This document shows positions 27,488 to 35,388 of a stretch of DNA of 64,000 nt, in pieces (the stretch's first letter is position 1; each line of letters opens with the position of its first letter). The position numbers were made by a program, and so were the translations under genes. The notes below the pieces were generated by a model. It was not told the origin of the DNA. It saw only the letters and a program-made list of their open reading frames with translations, and did no database searches. The stretch is from an uncultured Prevotellaceae bacterium (GTDB lineage: Bacteria; Bacteroidota; Bacteroidia; Bacteroidales; Bacteroidaceae), in assembly GCA_900316315.1 (NCBI GenBank), contig ONCK01000006.1, positions 62,001-126,000 on the forward strand. The letters are read 5' to 3'.

Positions 27488-28636
27488 CTATTCTTGAGTT
27501 GTGCCGACGATTTGTACTTCGTCGATGAGTAGGGTGGAGCCGATGGCACCTTGGAAGTGGTCTCCCTCATTGCTCGAGGAGAATACGAGGGCGAGACTGT
27601 ATCCGCGGTTTTGCAGCAGCGTATTGTCTATCTCCTTGCGGTACAGAAAATTGGCGCTGAAGGCGGTCCATCCATTCGTTGTACTGATGTCGCCCATGTC
27701 GGCGATGGCGACGATCAGCGGCGAGGTCTTGACATCGTCGCCGTAGAGTACGACTGCGTTGCCTGCATCGTCGTGGTTACGGTAGAGCACGGCATAGATG
27801 GCTCCCTTGTCCTCCCGCTGGCTTACGGTCTGTCCGTTTTCATCCTGATAGGTCTTTCCGGGGGTGTATTGGTAATACCCGCTGAAGGTCACGGGGCGTA
27901 TGGTAAAGGGAATGCCAAACTTGGTAGCGTGGAGCGTATTGACGAGTGCCTGCTGTAGGTCAAAGGTCCCCAGAAAGAGGTTGCCGGCGGCGATGCGGCG
28001 GTTGACCCACTCGCCAAAGGGGCCTGTACTGCGCGTCGTCAGAGCTACGCCGGCGCCTGTATGGCCGTCGGCCAGCGGGTAGGTCGGATACTCATTGGGC
28101 AGGGCACTGCCCATGCTGAGATTGAAGCCCGAATTGCCGGTGCCCCAGTCTTCAGAGCGGTTGCCGTCATCATCGAGCTCGTACCATTGGTAATATTTCT
28201 GCCCATTCGCATTGAGAGCAAAGTGCTCGAAATCATAGCGTATCGTATCTTTCACGGTGACGATGGTGGGGTGGAATCTGACGGTATAGTGTCGGTGCCA
28301 TTGCCCGTCTTGCGAGGTCACGTCATAGCTGACAGACCCTTGGGAGAAGTCGTGTACGGACCCGCTGGCAGGAGAAATGGAGGCGCCGGGCGTCAGCTTG
28401 AATGTGGGGGCGAGCGATGTGAGGTCTGCTTTGGAACGTACGTTGAAGACGATGGCCGAGTCGGTGGACGCTATGTCTTGGGCGCTGTCGGTAAGGGCGA
28501 AAAATACGCTCAGCGGTTGGTCGATGTCTACGGCTACACGCTGTATATCGGCTTCTGAGTTGAGGGGCTCGTCTTTGAAGCAGGAGGTCAGCAGTAGGAG
28601 GCACCCCAGGCAAACGGTCAATCGTAATCTATTCAT
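27488..28636 (-). CDS. PCMD-domain lipoprotein
   Basis: A 382-residue surface lipoprotein: LTVCLGCLLLLTSCFKDEP has the lipobox Cys at about residue 19. Residues 30-125 form an Ig-like domain with the SKADLTSLAPTFKLTPGASISP motif seen in Bacteroidetes polysaccharide-binding proteins. Residues 130-380 match PCMD (YDFEHF, YPTYPLADGHTGAGVALTTRSTG, LFLGTFDL, PVTFSGYYQYTPG, DEVQIVG). The domain name is historical and no reaction is known. First gene of the operon, behind a strong promoter. Confidence 0.85.
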   Translation of the reverse strand: MNRLRLTVCLGCLLLLTSCFKDEPLNSEADIQRVAVDIDQPLSVFFALTDSAQDIASTDSAIVFNVRSKADLTSLAPTFKLTPGASISPASGSVHDFSQGSVSYDVTSQDGQWHRHYTVRFHPTIVTVKDTIRYDFEHFALNANGQKYYQWYELDDDGNRSEDWGTGNSGFNLSMGSALPNEYPTYPLADGHTGAGVALTTRSTGPFGEWVNRRIAAGNLFLGTFDLQQALVNTLHATKFGIPFTIRPVTFSGYYQYTPGKTYQDENGQTVSQREDKGAIYAVLYRNHDDAGNAVVLYGDDVKTSPLIVAIADMGDISTTNGWTAFSANFLYRKEIDNTLLQNRGYSLALVFSSSNEGDHFQGAIGSTLLIDEVQIVGTTQE

Positions 28637-28664
28637 CCTGTTGAGTATATTCCAAAATTTCGTG

Positions 28665-28696
28665 CAAAGTTACTCTCTTTCTAACAATTAAGCAAA
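28665..28696 (-). promoter_or_regulatory. promoter of the PCMD operon
   Basis: On the minus strand TTTG (28693-28696), 20 bases, TAACTTTG (28665-28672): a full match to the Bacteroidetes consensus, 29 bases upstream of the ATG. Confidence 0.8.
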
Positions 28697-29489
28697 TGCG
28701 TCCGTCCGCTTTTTGCCTTTGGCAATTTTGTGTAAGTCCGACTATGGGTGACGCATAAATACTCCATACAGGGATGACCACGATGCCAAATGGGCATGAT
28801 GTCTCGGCTATCGGAAGGGCAGGCTTTATGTAGACAAATCTCAGGCATCCAGAGGCTATCGGCACGGATGGAGTGCCGGTTGGTAGAACGGGTACGCGTG
28901 ACAAGGGCGGATGTGACTTAGATAAGATTACTTGAAGTTTAAGTTGTATGGCGATTTGTAGCTGATTGAAAAACAGCTTGCTATGAATGTGGCAAATCTC
29001 ACTGCGCTTGTCCGACACTCAGAGGGCTGTGCTCGCGCTGCCGCCTTGTTGCCTTTTGCTTTAAGCCTCAGCGGGTGGGACAATTGAGGACTTAGTAGAG
29101 TGTAAGAGGAACGGGCTTGTCGATTCGCCATTTGTAAAAGACGTGACTTTTGGCATTTGGTCACCTTTCAGATGGTTTCAAATATGTTTCAATCTTGTAT
29201 GGGAAGCCTTTACTATGATGGTTGAGGTACGGTGATTGTACAGATAGAACTGAAAAGTATTTTGTCATGCCTATAGCGTGTAGCAACCATCTGGATGAAC
29301 GGCCTCGGCTCGGCTTCTTTGGTGTTTATTGTGCTGCTTGGGCGGCGGTTCGTCGTATGTCCCCTTTGACGATATTATTTGAAAACATCTTACACAAGGA
29401 GAAGCATCGCCCGTGTCCGGTTATCGTCTCTGAAGCTCCCTCAAAGCGCATGACACTCTGTTGTCTTTTAGCTAGACCAGAATGTTTTT
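28697..29489. other. gene-free stretch upstream of the PCMD operon
   Basis: No supported gene. From about 29,330 onward the sequence aligns with the left flanks of repeat copies A and C, including a 38-codon stretch of equal length in copies A and B that ends FYI-stop. The 91-codon open frame at 29222-29497 lacks a promoter and family resemblance. Confidence 0.45.
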
Positions 29490-29768
29490 ATATATAATAA
29501 AATCGAGATACAGCTTTGTACAAGGGCCGATGTAGAGATGACAGGACGCCTTGTGCGCGTTACAAGGTCGGATGTAGTTTAGACTAGGTCGGACTTAATT
29601 AAAACTGGAAGGCGAGTTGTTATCGCTTGATAGCCAGTTAGTTGTGAAAGAGCTAAATGTTGTCTATAATTCGTTGGTTGTCAGTAAATTATAAGAGCAA
29701 TCTTGGAGGATTTTGACTCTTCAGTCTTCGAGGACAAACTAGGAAACTCAGTCCAACGTTTTATTATA
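29490..29768 (+). repeat. dispersed intergenic repeat, copy B (about 279 bp)
   Basis: Ends are TATAATAAAA and its exact inverse TTTTATTATA. The 21-bp unit occurs at 29562-29582 and, diverged, at 29583-29603, with a possible third trace at 29519. The core 29610-29637 is identical to copy A over 28 bases. A small hairpin (CCTTGT / ACAAGG) precedes the tandem repeats, as in the other copies. Confidence 0.8.
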
Positions 29769-30119
29769 AAAAATGGATGTCACTTTGCTGCCTTTGAAGA
29801 AATGGACTTTTGCATAGAAAGAATGGATTCTGGTACGAAAATTTCCTCTGAAGCGCGAGAAAACTTCTGGTGAAGGAGCAAGAGTGAGCGGAGTGTCCGG
29901 TACGGTGAAGAAAGTGAATGCCGCTCCAGCCATTCCCCTCTGCCTAATTGGCTGCTCTGGGGTTTTTCCGTCGCTGATTGAGGCCTGCTAATTGGGTGGT
30001 AAGAGCAACGGATAAGCCATTAGCGGGCATTTATCGGGCAGTGAGAGCGGGGGTGTTTGCCTCTGATCTTTTGCAGAGCTGTTAATGAGCCAATTAATTA
30101 TTTTTTTTTAACATGACGC
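29769..30119. other. gene-free stretch after repeat copy B
   Basis: No gene recognised. It ends in a T-rich run at 30100-30109. Confidence 0.4.
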
Positions 30120-30170
30120 ACCGAGCGCCCCGTTGATTTGCAACCTATGGTTGACAACAGAGCGCTCGGT
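30120..30170. other. hairpin downstream of the 316-residue gene
   Basis: ACCGAGCGC pairs exactly with GCGCTCGGT across a 33-base interior that itself carries GTTG/CAAC pairs. It lies 45 bases past a minus-strand stop codon, but the run of T on the plus strand would be A in the minus transcript, so it is not a standard terminator. The GAGCGC stem and TTGCAA interior resemble 24989-25046. Confidence 0.55.
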
Positions 30171-30214
30171 TGATGGGGAGCGTGTGGCAGCTGGTGCCAC
30201 GAACGCGAAACTGT

Positions 30215-31165
30215 TTAGAAGTCGATGCGGAACATATTGCCCTGAGCTTGTATCATGAGGCTATTGTTCCAAGCGGAGCAGTCTTCGAGTTCGCTAAAGG
30301 TGGCCTTTGTGAGGTCGAGGATATTGTGCATCCGGCGAGTCTGAAGATCCCAGACATAGAGCATGCTCGGCGCAGAGGGCTTGCCAAATCCTGTAGGCAT
30401 GAAAAGGAGACCATTCTTGATAAAGAGTCCCTGATCGATGGCTTGGTAATATTTGCCGTAGGTGTCCTCGATAAGATAGTTCTCAAGCAAGTCCTTGTCG
30501 GTCAGTGTGATGATACTGTCTGAACCTTCGCGGCACTCCGGCAGACGGAACTTGACGATACGGTGCTTGTTGGTGGGGGTTGTATTGGTGATGGTGTTGC
30601 CAAAACCATAGAGGTAATCGTTGTCACGGTCAATGACCCACTGCAGGGCGTAGCCGAAGTTGTGGTTCTCATCTTTATAGTAGATGGTTTGCACGGTTTT
30701 GGTAGACTTGAGATCCGGAGCAATGCGCTCGACAAAGAGGACATCCTTCTTGTTGCCCTGCCATGCGTGCTTGGAGGCCTGACTGACATAGAGTAAGGGA
30801 AGGGGATCGTTGGAGTCGTACTTGTAGTTGGAGAATGAAGCGGCGTTGCTATGGTTAATCTTGTCGTAGCAATCCATCTTGTAGGGCGGGATAATCTGCG
30901 TCAGGCGTTTGCCATCGTAATTGTAGAAGGAGATCCATCCTGAATTTTGGCAGCTAGCGACAACATTGCCGCAGATGTCCATGCCCTGATAGGCTTGTTT
31001 TTCATGGCCTTTGAGCTTGGCGACAAACTGGCATTGGAGCTGATTGGAAGCTAGACTGATCTTGTTGCCCTGGTAAGTGACTTTCTTGATATCGGTCTTG
31101 GCATTGAGTGAAACAGCGCATGACATGCCACCGATGAAAAGGAGTGTAATAAGGTATTTATTCAT
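30215..31165 (-). CDS. secreted protein of unknown function, possible beta-propeller (316 residues)
   Basis: The signal peptide is MNKYLITLLFIGGMSCAVSLNA. The body has repeating blade-like segments (YQGMDICGNVVASCQNSGWISFYNYDGKRL, DRDNDYLYGFGNTI, SMLYVWDLQTRRMHNILDL) suggesting a beta-propeller; this is a visual impression. I do not recognise a family or catalytic residues. No lipobox before the mature Lys, though a Cys sits in the signal. It follows a 126-residue unknown gene by 39 bases and probably shares its promoter. Confidence 0.6.
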   Translation of the reverse strand: MNKYLITLLFIGGMSCAVSLNAKTDIKKVTYQGNKISLASNQLQCQFVAKLKGHEKQAYQGMDICGNVVASCQNSGWISFYNYDGKRLTQIIPPYKMDCYDKINHSNAASFSNYKYDSNDPLPLLYVSQASKHAWQGNKKDVLFVERIAPDLKSTKTVQTIYYKDENHNFGYALQWVIDRDNDYLYGFGNTITNTTPTNKHRIVKFRLPECREGSDSIITLTDKDLLENYLIEDTYGKYYQAIDQGLFIKNGLLFMPTGFGKPSAPSMLYVWDLQTRRMHNILDLTKATFSELEDCSAWNNSLMIQAQGNMFRIDF

Positions 31166-31204
31166 ATTTATTAGTTTTGGAAGGTTTTTAATTGTGTCTG
31201 CATA

Positions 31205-31585
31205 CTACAGCGAGGGACGATAGTCGTAGATAGTGAAGACGATGAAGTAGCTATCGCTGGCTTTCCATGTAGCTGCCGCATCGGGGTCAAAACTGACAGT
31301 GGGCGGCATGTAGGTGTGACGCACGTAGTTGGTGATGGTCTTGTCCACCTTGTCATAGATGCGTTGCCAGAGCTGATGGTCGCGCTTCCACAGATTCTTC
31401 TCGTCTACCAAGACGTCGATATTGTAGCCAAACTCGTCGTCCTCTTCGTAGTGAGGACTCTGGTCCTGCTTCTTGATGTCGCGCAGCAGTGCCTTCTCGT
31501 CGTCTGTAAATTCGAAGGGTACGTAAAACTTGAGGAGATTGCCTTTGTGGTCGTCCATGCAACCAATGATGGTCCAGTTTTCCAT
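31205..31585 (-). CDS. small acidic cytosolic protein, unknown
   Basis: A 126-residue protein without signal peptide or membrane helix, rich in Asp, Glu, Tyr and Trp (HYEEDDEFGYNIDV, WKRDHQLWQRIYDKVDKTI). It starts MENWTIIGCMDDHKGN behind a well-formed promoter, which supports that it is a real gene. No family recognised. It may be functionally independent of the exported protein downstream. Confidence 0.6.
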   Translation of the reverse strand: MENWTIIGCMDDHKGNLLKFYVPFEFTDDEKALLRDIKKQDQSPHYEEDDEFGYNIDVLVDEKNLWKRDHQLWQRIYDKVDKTITNYVRHTYMPPTVSFDPDAAATWKASDSYFIVFTIYDYRPSL

Positions 31586-31619
31586 GACAATGGCGAGTTA
31601 AATGTCTAATTTTTACTTG

Positions 31620-31650
31620 CAAATATAGGATATTTATTCTCATCAGCAAG
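31620..31650 (-). promoter_or_regulatory. promoter of the 126/316-residue gene pair
   Basis: On the minus strand CTTG (31647-31650), 19 bases, TATATTTG (31620-31627). One mismatch in the -33 box. Confidence 0.65.
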
Positions 31651-31777
31651 GTTTGCTGAAAAATAAATTTTAATTTTTTGAGGCATTAAAGTGTTTTTGG
31701 CCTCTTTTTTGATAGGATATGAGCATATCAGAGTGAGGCAGACGAATCAGAGGTAAGCAAAATCTTCGCTTTTTCAC

Positions 31778-31808
31778 TTTGTCACCTCGGCTTATTGCAG
31801 TAACTTTG
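31778..31808 (+). promoter_or_regulatory. promoter of tig
   Basis: TTTG (31778-31781), 19 bases, TAACTTTG (31801-31808): a perfect Bacteroidetes promoter, 65 bases before the ATG. Confidence 0.85.
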
Positions 31809-31873
31809 CATCCGCTTTGTCGTGCAGACAAGAAGATACTAGACTGAAAATAAATAAGAAAAGATAAACAACG

Positions 31874-33241
31874 ATGGATTTCCAATTTCAAAAGATTGAC
31901 GATGTCAATGCGAAACTTACAGTGAAGGTAGTGAAGGCCGACTATGAGGACAAGGTCAAAGGCGCTCTCAAAAAGCTCAAGCAGCGCGCCCAAATGCCGG
32001 GCTTCCGTCCGGGCATGGTACCGATGAGCCTGATACAGAAGATGTACGGTGTCGAGGTAAAGGCAGACGAACTGCAAAAGACGATTTCGGAAGGCATCAA
32101 CAACTATATCAAGGAGCAGAAACTGGACCTCATCACCTCTCCGCTTAATGACGATGCCAATGAAAAGCTCGACGTGGAGAAGGCTGATGACTTCGAGATG
32201 ACTTTTGATCTCGGCTTGACCCCGGCTTTTGAGGTCGAGGCTACCGATAAGGATAAGATTGACTACTACAATATCGAGGTAGACGACAAGATGGTTGACC
32301 AGCAAGTCGACAGCTTCCGCCGCAATCACGGTAAGATGGAGGAAGTCGACGAGTATCAGGACGGCGACCTGCTCCGCGGTTCCCTCACTGAGCTCGATGC
32401 AGAGGGCAAGCCCCTTGCCGAGGGTATCAAGGTGGAAGAGACCAGCCTGATGCCTAAGTATTTTGCCAACGATGAGCAGAAAAAACTTTTTGAAGGTGCC
32501 AAGGCAGGAGCAGACATCAGATTTAATGTCAGCAAGGCCTACGAAGGCAAAGGGGCTGAGATAGCCTCTATGCTGCATATCAAGCAGGAAGAGGTAGCCA
32601 ACCATCAGGGCGACTTCACCTACCATGTCAACACGGTCAGCCGCATGAAGCTCGCTGACGTCAACCAGGCTCTCTTTGACAGTGTGCTGGGTAAGGACGT
32701 CGTCAAGGACGAGAAGGACTTCCGGGAGCACCTCCGTCAGAGCATGGCCGAGGTCTATGAGGAGGACAGCAACTACAAGTTTATCCTTGATGCAAAGCAG
32801 TACTTCCTCGGCAAAGTCGGCAAGGTCACCTTCCCCGAGGAGATCATGAAGCGTGAGATCCTGCTCAACGCCAAGACCGACGAGGATAAGAATAAAGTTG
32901 AGGACACCTTCCCCCGTCTGCTCGAAGACAGGCTCTGGGCCCTCATCTGCGCAAAACTGATGAAGCAGCTCAATGTGAAAATCGATGACGATACCATACA
33001 TGACGCTGCCAAGGTAGTCGCCCGCAGCCAGTTTGCCCAGTACGGCCTCAACAATGTACCCGATGAGTATATCGAGAACTATGCCAAGGATATGCTCAAG
33101 GACGAAAAACAGTATGACCGTCTCGTCGGCCGCGCCATCGACCACGAATTGACCAAGGCGCTCAAGACTGCCGTCAAGCTCAATGAGAAGAAGATCTCTG
33201 TCGCAGACTTCAACAAGCTCTTTGAAGCACAAGATAAATAA
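31874..33241 (+). CDS. tig: trigger factor
   Basis: A 455-residue ribosome-associated chaperone. The ribosome-docking loop is MPGFRPGMVPMSLIQKMYG near residue 42. The middle FKBP-like PPIase region is weakly conserved (residues ~155-250), and the helical C-terminal arms follow, rich in Lys/Glu/Asp. It leads tig-clpP-clpX, a conserved pairing of folding and proteolysis. A long reading frame on the opposite strand is only a codon-bias shadow. Confidence 0.93.
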   Translation: MDFQFQKIDDVNAKLTVKVVKADYEDKVKGALKKLKQRAQMPGFRPGMVPMSLIQKMYGVEVKADELQKTISEGINNYIKEQKLDLITSPLNDDANEKLDVEKADDFEMTFDLGLTPAFEVEATDKDKIDYYNIEVDDKMVDQQVDSFRRNHGKMEEVDEYQDGDLLRGSLTELDAEGKPLAEGIKVEETSLMPKYFANDEQKKLFEGAKAGADIRFNVSKAYEGKGAEIASMLHIKQEEVANHQGDFTYHVNTVSRMKLADVNQALFDSVLGKDVVKDEKDFREHLRQSMAEVYEEDSNYKFILDAKQYFLGKVGKVTFPEEIMKREILLNAKTDEDKNKVEDTFPRLLEDRLWALICAKLMKQLNVKIDDDTIHDAAKVVARSQFAQYGLNNVPDEYIENYAKDMLKDEKQYDRLVGRAIDHELTKALKTAVKLNEKKISVADFNKLFEAQDK

Positions 33242-33273
33242 AGGAAAATCTTTTCCAAGACACAATACAGTAA

Positions 33274-33311
33274 GAGGCCAGGCTTTGGAAAACTTCAAGG
33301 CCCGGCCTTTA
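33274..33311 (+). terminator. hairpin between tig and clpP
   Basis: GGCC-A-GGCTTTG pairs with CAAGGCC-C-GGCC around an 8-10 base loop, followed by TTTA. It may be a partial terminator that lowers clpPX expression relative to tig. The short T-run makes it weak. Confidence 0.55.
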
Positions 33312-33343
33312 CAATTAACAGACCTAAGTTAAATCAGAGGGAA

Positions 33344-34015
33344 ATGAAAACAGATTTTGAAAAGTTTGCCACTAGTAAGGTGGGCATCAACAGCATGGTG
33401 CTCGACGACGTGATCAAAGCACAAAACCAGTATCTTAATCCATATATCCTCGAGGAACGCCAACTCAACGTCACGCAGATGGATGTCTTCAGCCGACTGA
33501 TGATGGACCGCATCATCTTCCTCGGCACTCAGATAGACGACTACACTGCCAACACCCTACAGGCGCAGCTCCTCTACCTCGACAGCGTAGACCCCAGTAA
33601 GGATATCTCCATCTACGTCAATAGCCCGGGCGGAAGTGTCAGTGCCGGACTCGGCATCTATGATACGATGCAGTTTGTCAATAGTGACATTGCCACCATC
33701 TGTACCGGTATGGCCGCAAGTATGGCTGCCGTGCTTCTCGTGGCCGGCAAGGAGGGAAAGCGAAGCGCTCTTACCCACAGCCGCGTGATGATACATCAGC
33801 CTCTGGGCGGTATACAGGGCCAGGCCTCAGACATCGAGATTACAGCCCGAGAGATTCTCAAACTTAAGAAAGAACTTACCGGCCTGATCGCCCAGCATAG
33901 TCATCAGGACTATGACAAAGTGGCTGCCGACTGTGACCGTGACCACTGGATGACAGCACAGGAAGCTTGTGACTACGGCATGGTAGACAGGGTATTGGTC
34001 AGAAAGGATAAGTAA
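33344..34015 (+). CDS. clpP: ATP-dependent Clp protease proteolytic subunit
   Basis: A 223-residue serine protease subunit forming the double heptamer with ClpX. Catalytic Ser lies in GMAASMAAVLLVAG and His in THSRVMIHQPLGG, with the structural YVNSPGGSVSAG segment before them. The N-terminal ~25 residues would be trimmed to a mature start. Its stop codon TAA overlaps the clpX ATG by one base. Confidence 0.95.
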   Translation: MKTDFEKFATSKVGINSMVLDDVIKAQNQYLNPYILEERQLNVTQMDVFSRLMMDRIIFLGTQIDDYTANTLQAQLLYLDSVDPSKDISIYVNSPGGSVSAGLGIYDTMQFVNSDIATICTGMAASMAAVLLVAGKEGKRSALTHSRVMIHQPLGGIQGQASDIEITAREILKLKKELTGLIAQHSHQDYDKVAADCDRDHWMTAQEACDYGMVDRVLVRKDK

Positions 34016-35277
34016 TGGCTAAGACGACAGACAATACGCGGCGCTGCTCCTTCTGCGGACGCAAGGAGGGAGAGGTAGCGATGCTTATCTCCGGCCTCAA
34101 TGGCTGCATCTGCAACGAGTGTGCCGAGCAGGCGTTCAATATCTCCCAAGAAGCCCTTGCCCATAGCCACCAGGCACAAAACAAGCCCGATATCAAGCAG
34201 GTGCCCAAGCCGGAAGAGATTAAGGCTTACCTCGACCAGTACGTCATCGGGCAGGACGACGCCAAGAAGACGCTCTCCGTAGCGGTATACAATCACTACA
34301 AGCGTCTCGCACAGCCCAAGACAGACGACGATGTCGAGATAGAGAAGTCCAACATCATCATGGTCGGCAATACGGGTACGGGCAAGACATTGCTCGCCCG
34401 TACAATTGCCCGACTGATTGACGTCCCCTTTACCATCGTCGACGCCACCGTCTTTACGGAGGCCGGCTATGTGGGCGAGGATGTGGAGAGTATCCTGTCT
34501 CGTCTCCTGCAGGCGGCCGACTGGGACGTGGAGAGGGCTGAGACCGGCATCGTCTTTATCGACGAGATAGACAAGATCGCTCGCAAGCAGGACAATCCCT
34601 CTATCACACGCGATGTAGGCGGCGAAGGCGTGCAGCAAGGTATGCTCAAACTCCTGGAAGGGTCAATCGTCAACGTACCTCCACGCGGCGGACGCAAACA
34701 TCCGGAACAGGCCTTCGTACAAGTCAATACCAATAATATCCTCTTCATCTGCGGAGGAGCCTTTGATGGCATAGAGCGCAAGATCGCGCAGCGCCTCAAT
34801 ACTCATGTCGTCGGATACAACTCAGTACAAAATGTATTTAAGATTGACAAAAACAATCTCATGAAGTATATCGAGCCGCAAGATCTCAAGTCTTTTGGCC
34901 TGATACCCGAGATCATCGGACGACTGCCCGTGCTCACATACCTCAACCCGCTCGACAGCGAAGCTCTCAAGCGCATACTCGTGGAGCCCAAAAACTCTAT
35001 CATCCGTCAATATCAGAAGTTGCTCGAGATGGACGGCATCAAGCTCACGTTTACTCCCGAGGCGTTGGACTTCATCGTCGATCAGGCTATCAGCTTCAAG
35101 CTCGGCGCCCGCGGACTCCGCTCTATCGTCGAGACGATTATGGTTGACGCGATGTTTACCCTGCCTTCCTCGCGCAAGCGATCGTTCCAAGTGACTGCAG
35201 AGTATGCCAAGGAAAGATTTGAGGCAAAATCGCTCTCACAAGGAGAAAAGAAAGAAAAATCCCGCATGAAAGCCTAA
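34015..35277 (+). CDS. clpX: Clp protease ATP-binding subunit ClpX
   Basis: A 420-residue AAA+ unfoldase. The N-terminal zinc-binding domain is seen as CSFCGRKE...CICNECAEQ. Walker A is [12 protein letters not shown] near residue 120 and Walker B is IVFIDEIDK. The sensor region [10 protein letters not shown] lies near the C-terminus. It selects and unfolds substrates for ClpP. The one-base overlap with clpP indicates coupled translation. Confidence 0.96.
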   Translation: MAKTTDNTRRCSFCGRKEGEVAMLISGLNGCICNECAEQAFNISQEALAHSHQAQNKPDIKQVPKPEEIKAYLDQYVIGQDDAKKTLSVAVYNHYKRLAQPKTDDDVEIEKSNIIMVGNTGTGKTLLARTIARLIDVPFTIVDATVFTEAGYVGEDVESILSRLLQAADWDVERAETGIVFIDEIDKIARKQDNPSITRDVGGEGVQQGMLKLLEGSIVNVPPRGGRKHPEQAFVQVNTNNILFICGGAFDGIERKIAQRLNTHVVGYNSVQNVFKIDKNNLMKYIEPQDLKSFGLIPEIIGRLPVLTYLNPLDSEALKRILVEPKNSIIRQYQKLLEMDGIKLTFTPEALDFIVDQAISFKLGARGLRSIVETIMVDAMFTLPSSRKRSFQVTAEYAKERFEAKSLSQGEKKEKSRMKA

Positions 35278-35336
35278 AAACACGGCGAAAGCAAAAAATA
35301 TTTCCAAAAAAATAGTCGGATAAATCCTTTTGTTTA

Positions 35337-35344
35337 TAACTTTG
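35337..35344 (+). promoter_or_regulatory. -7 element before recQ
   Basis: TAACTTTG, 45 bases upstream of the recQ ATG. The -33 region lacks TTTG. Confidence 0.5.
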
Positions 35345-35388
35345 TTTGGTCACAACCAGTTTTTACCCAGTTGTGCCCCTCAAGGTAT

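Noticed and set aside
31670-33298. 542-codon open frame opposite tig
   Set aside because: Codon-aligned with tig on the other strand. Highly expressed genes avoid TTA, CTA and TCA, which leaves the opposite strand free of stops. The protein is low in recognisable motifs, and tig has a perfect promoter and full family match.
35371-35388. TTG start of recQ six codons upstream
   Set aside because: The ATG at 35,389 gives the usual RecQ N-terminus; no RBS favours the TTG.
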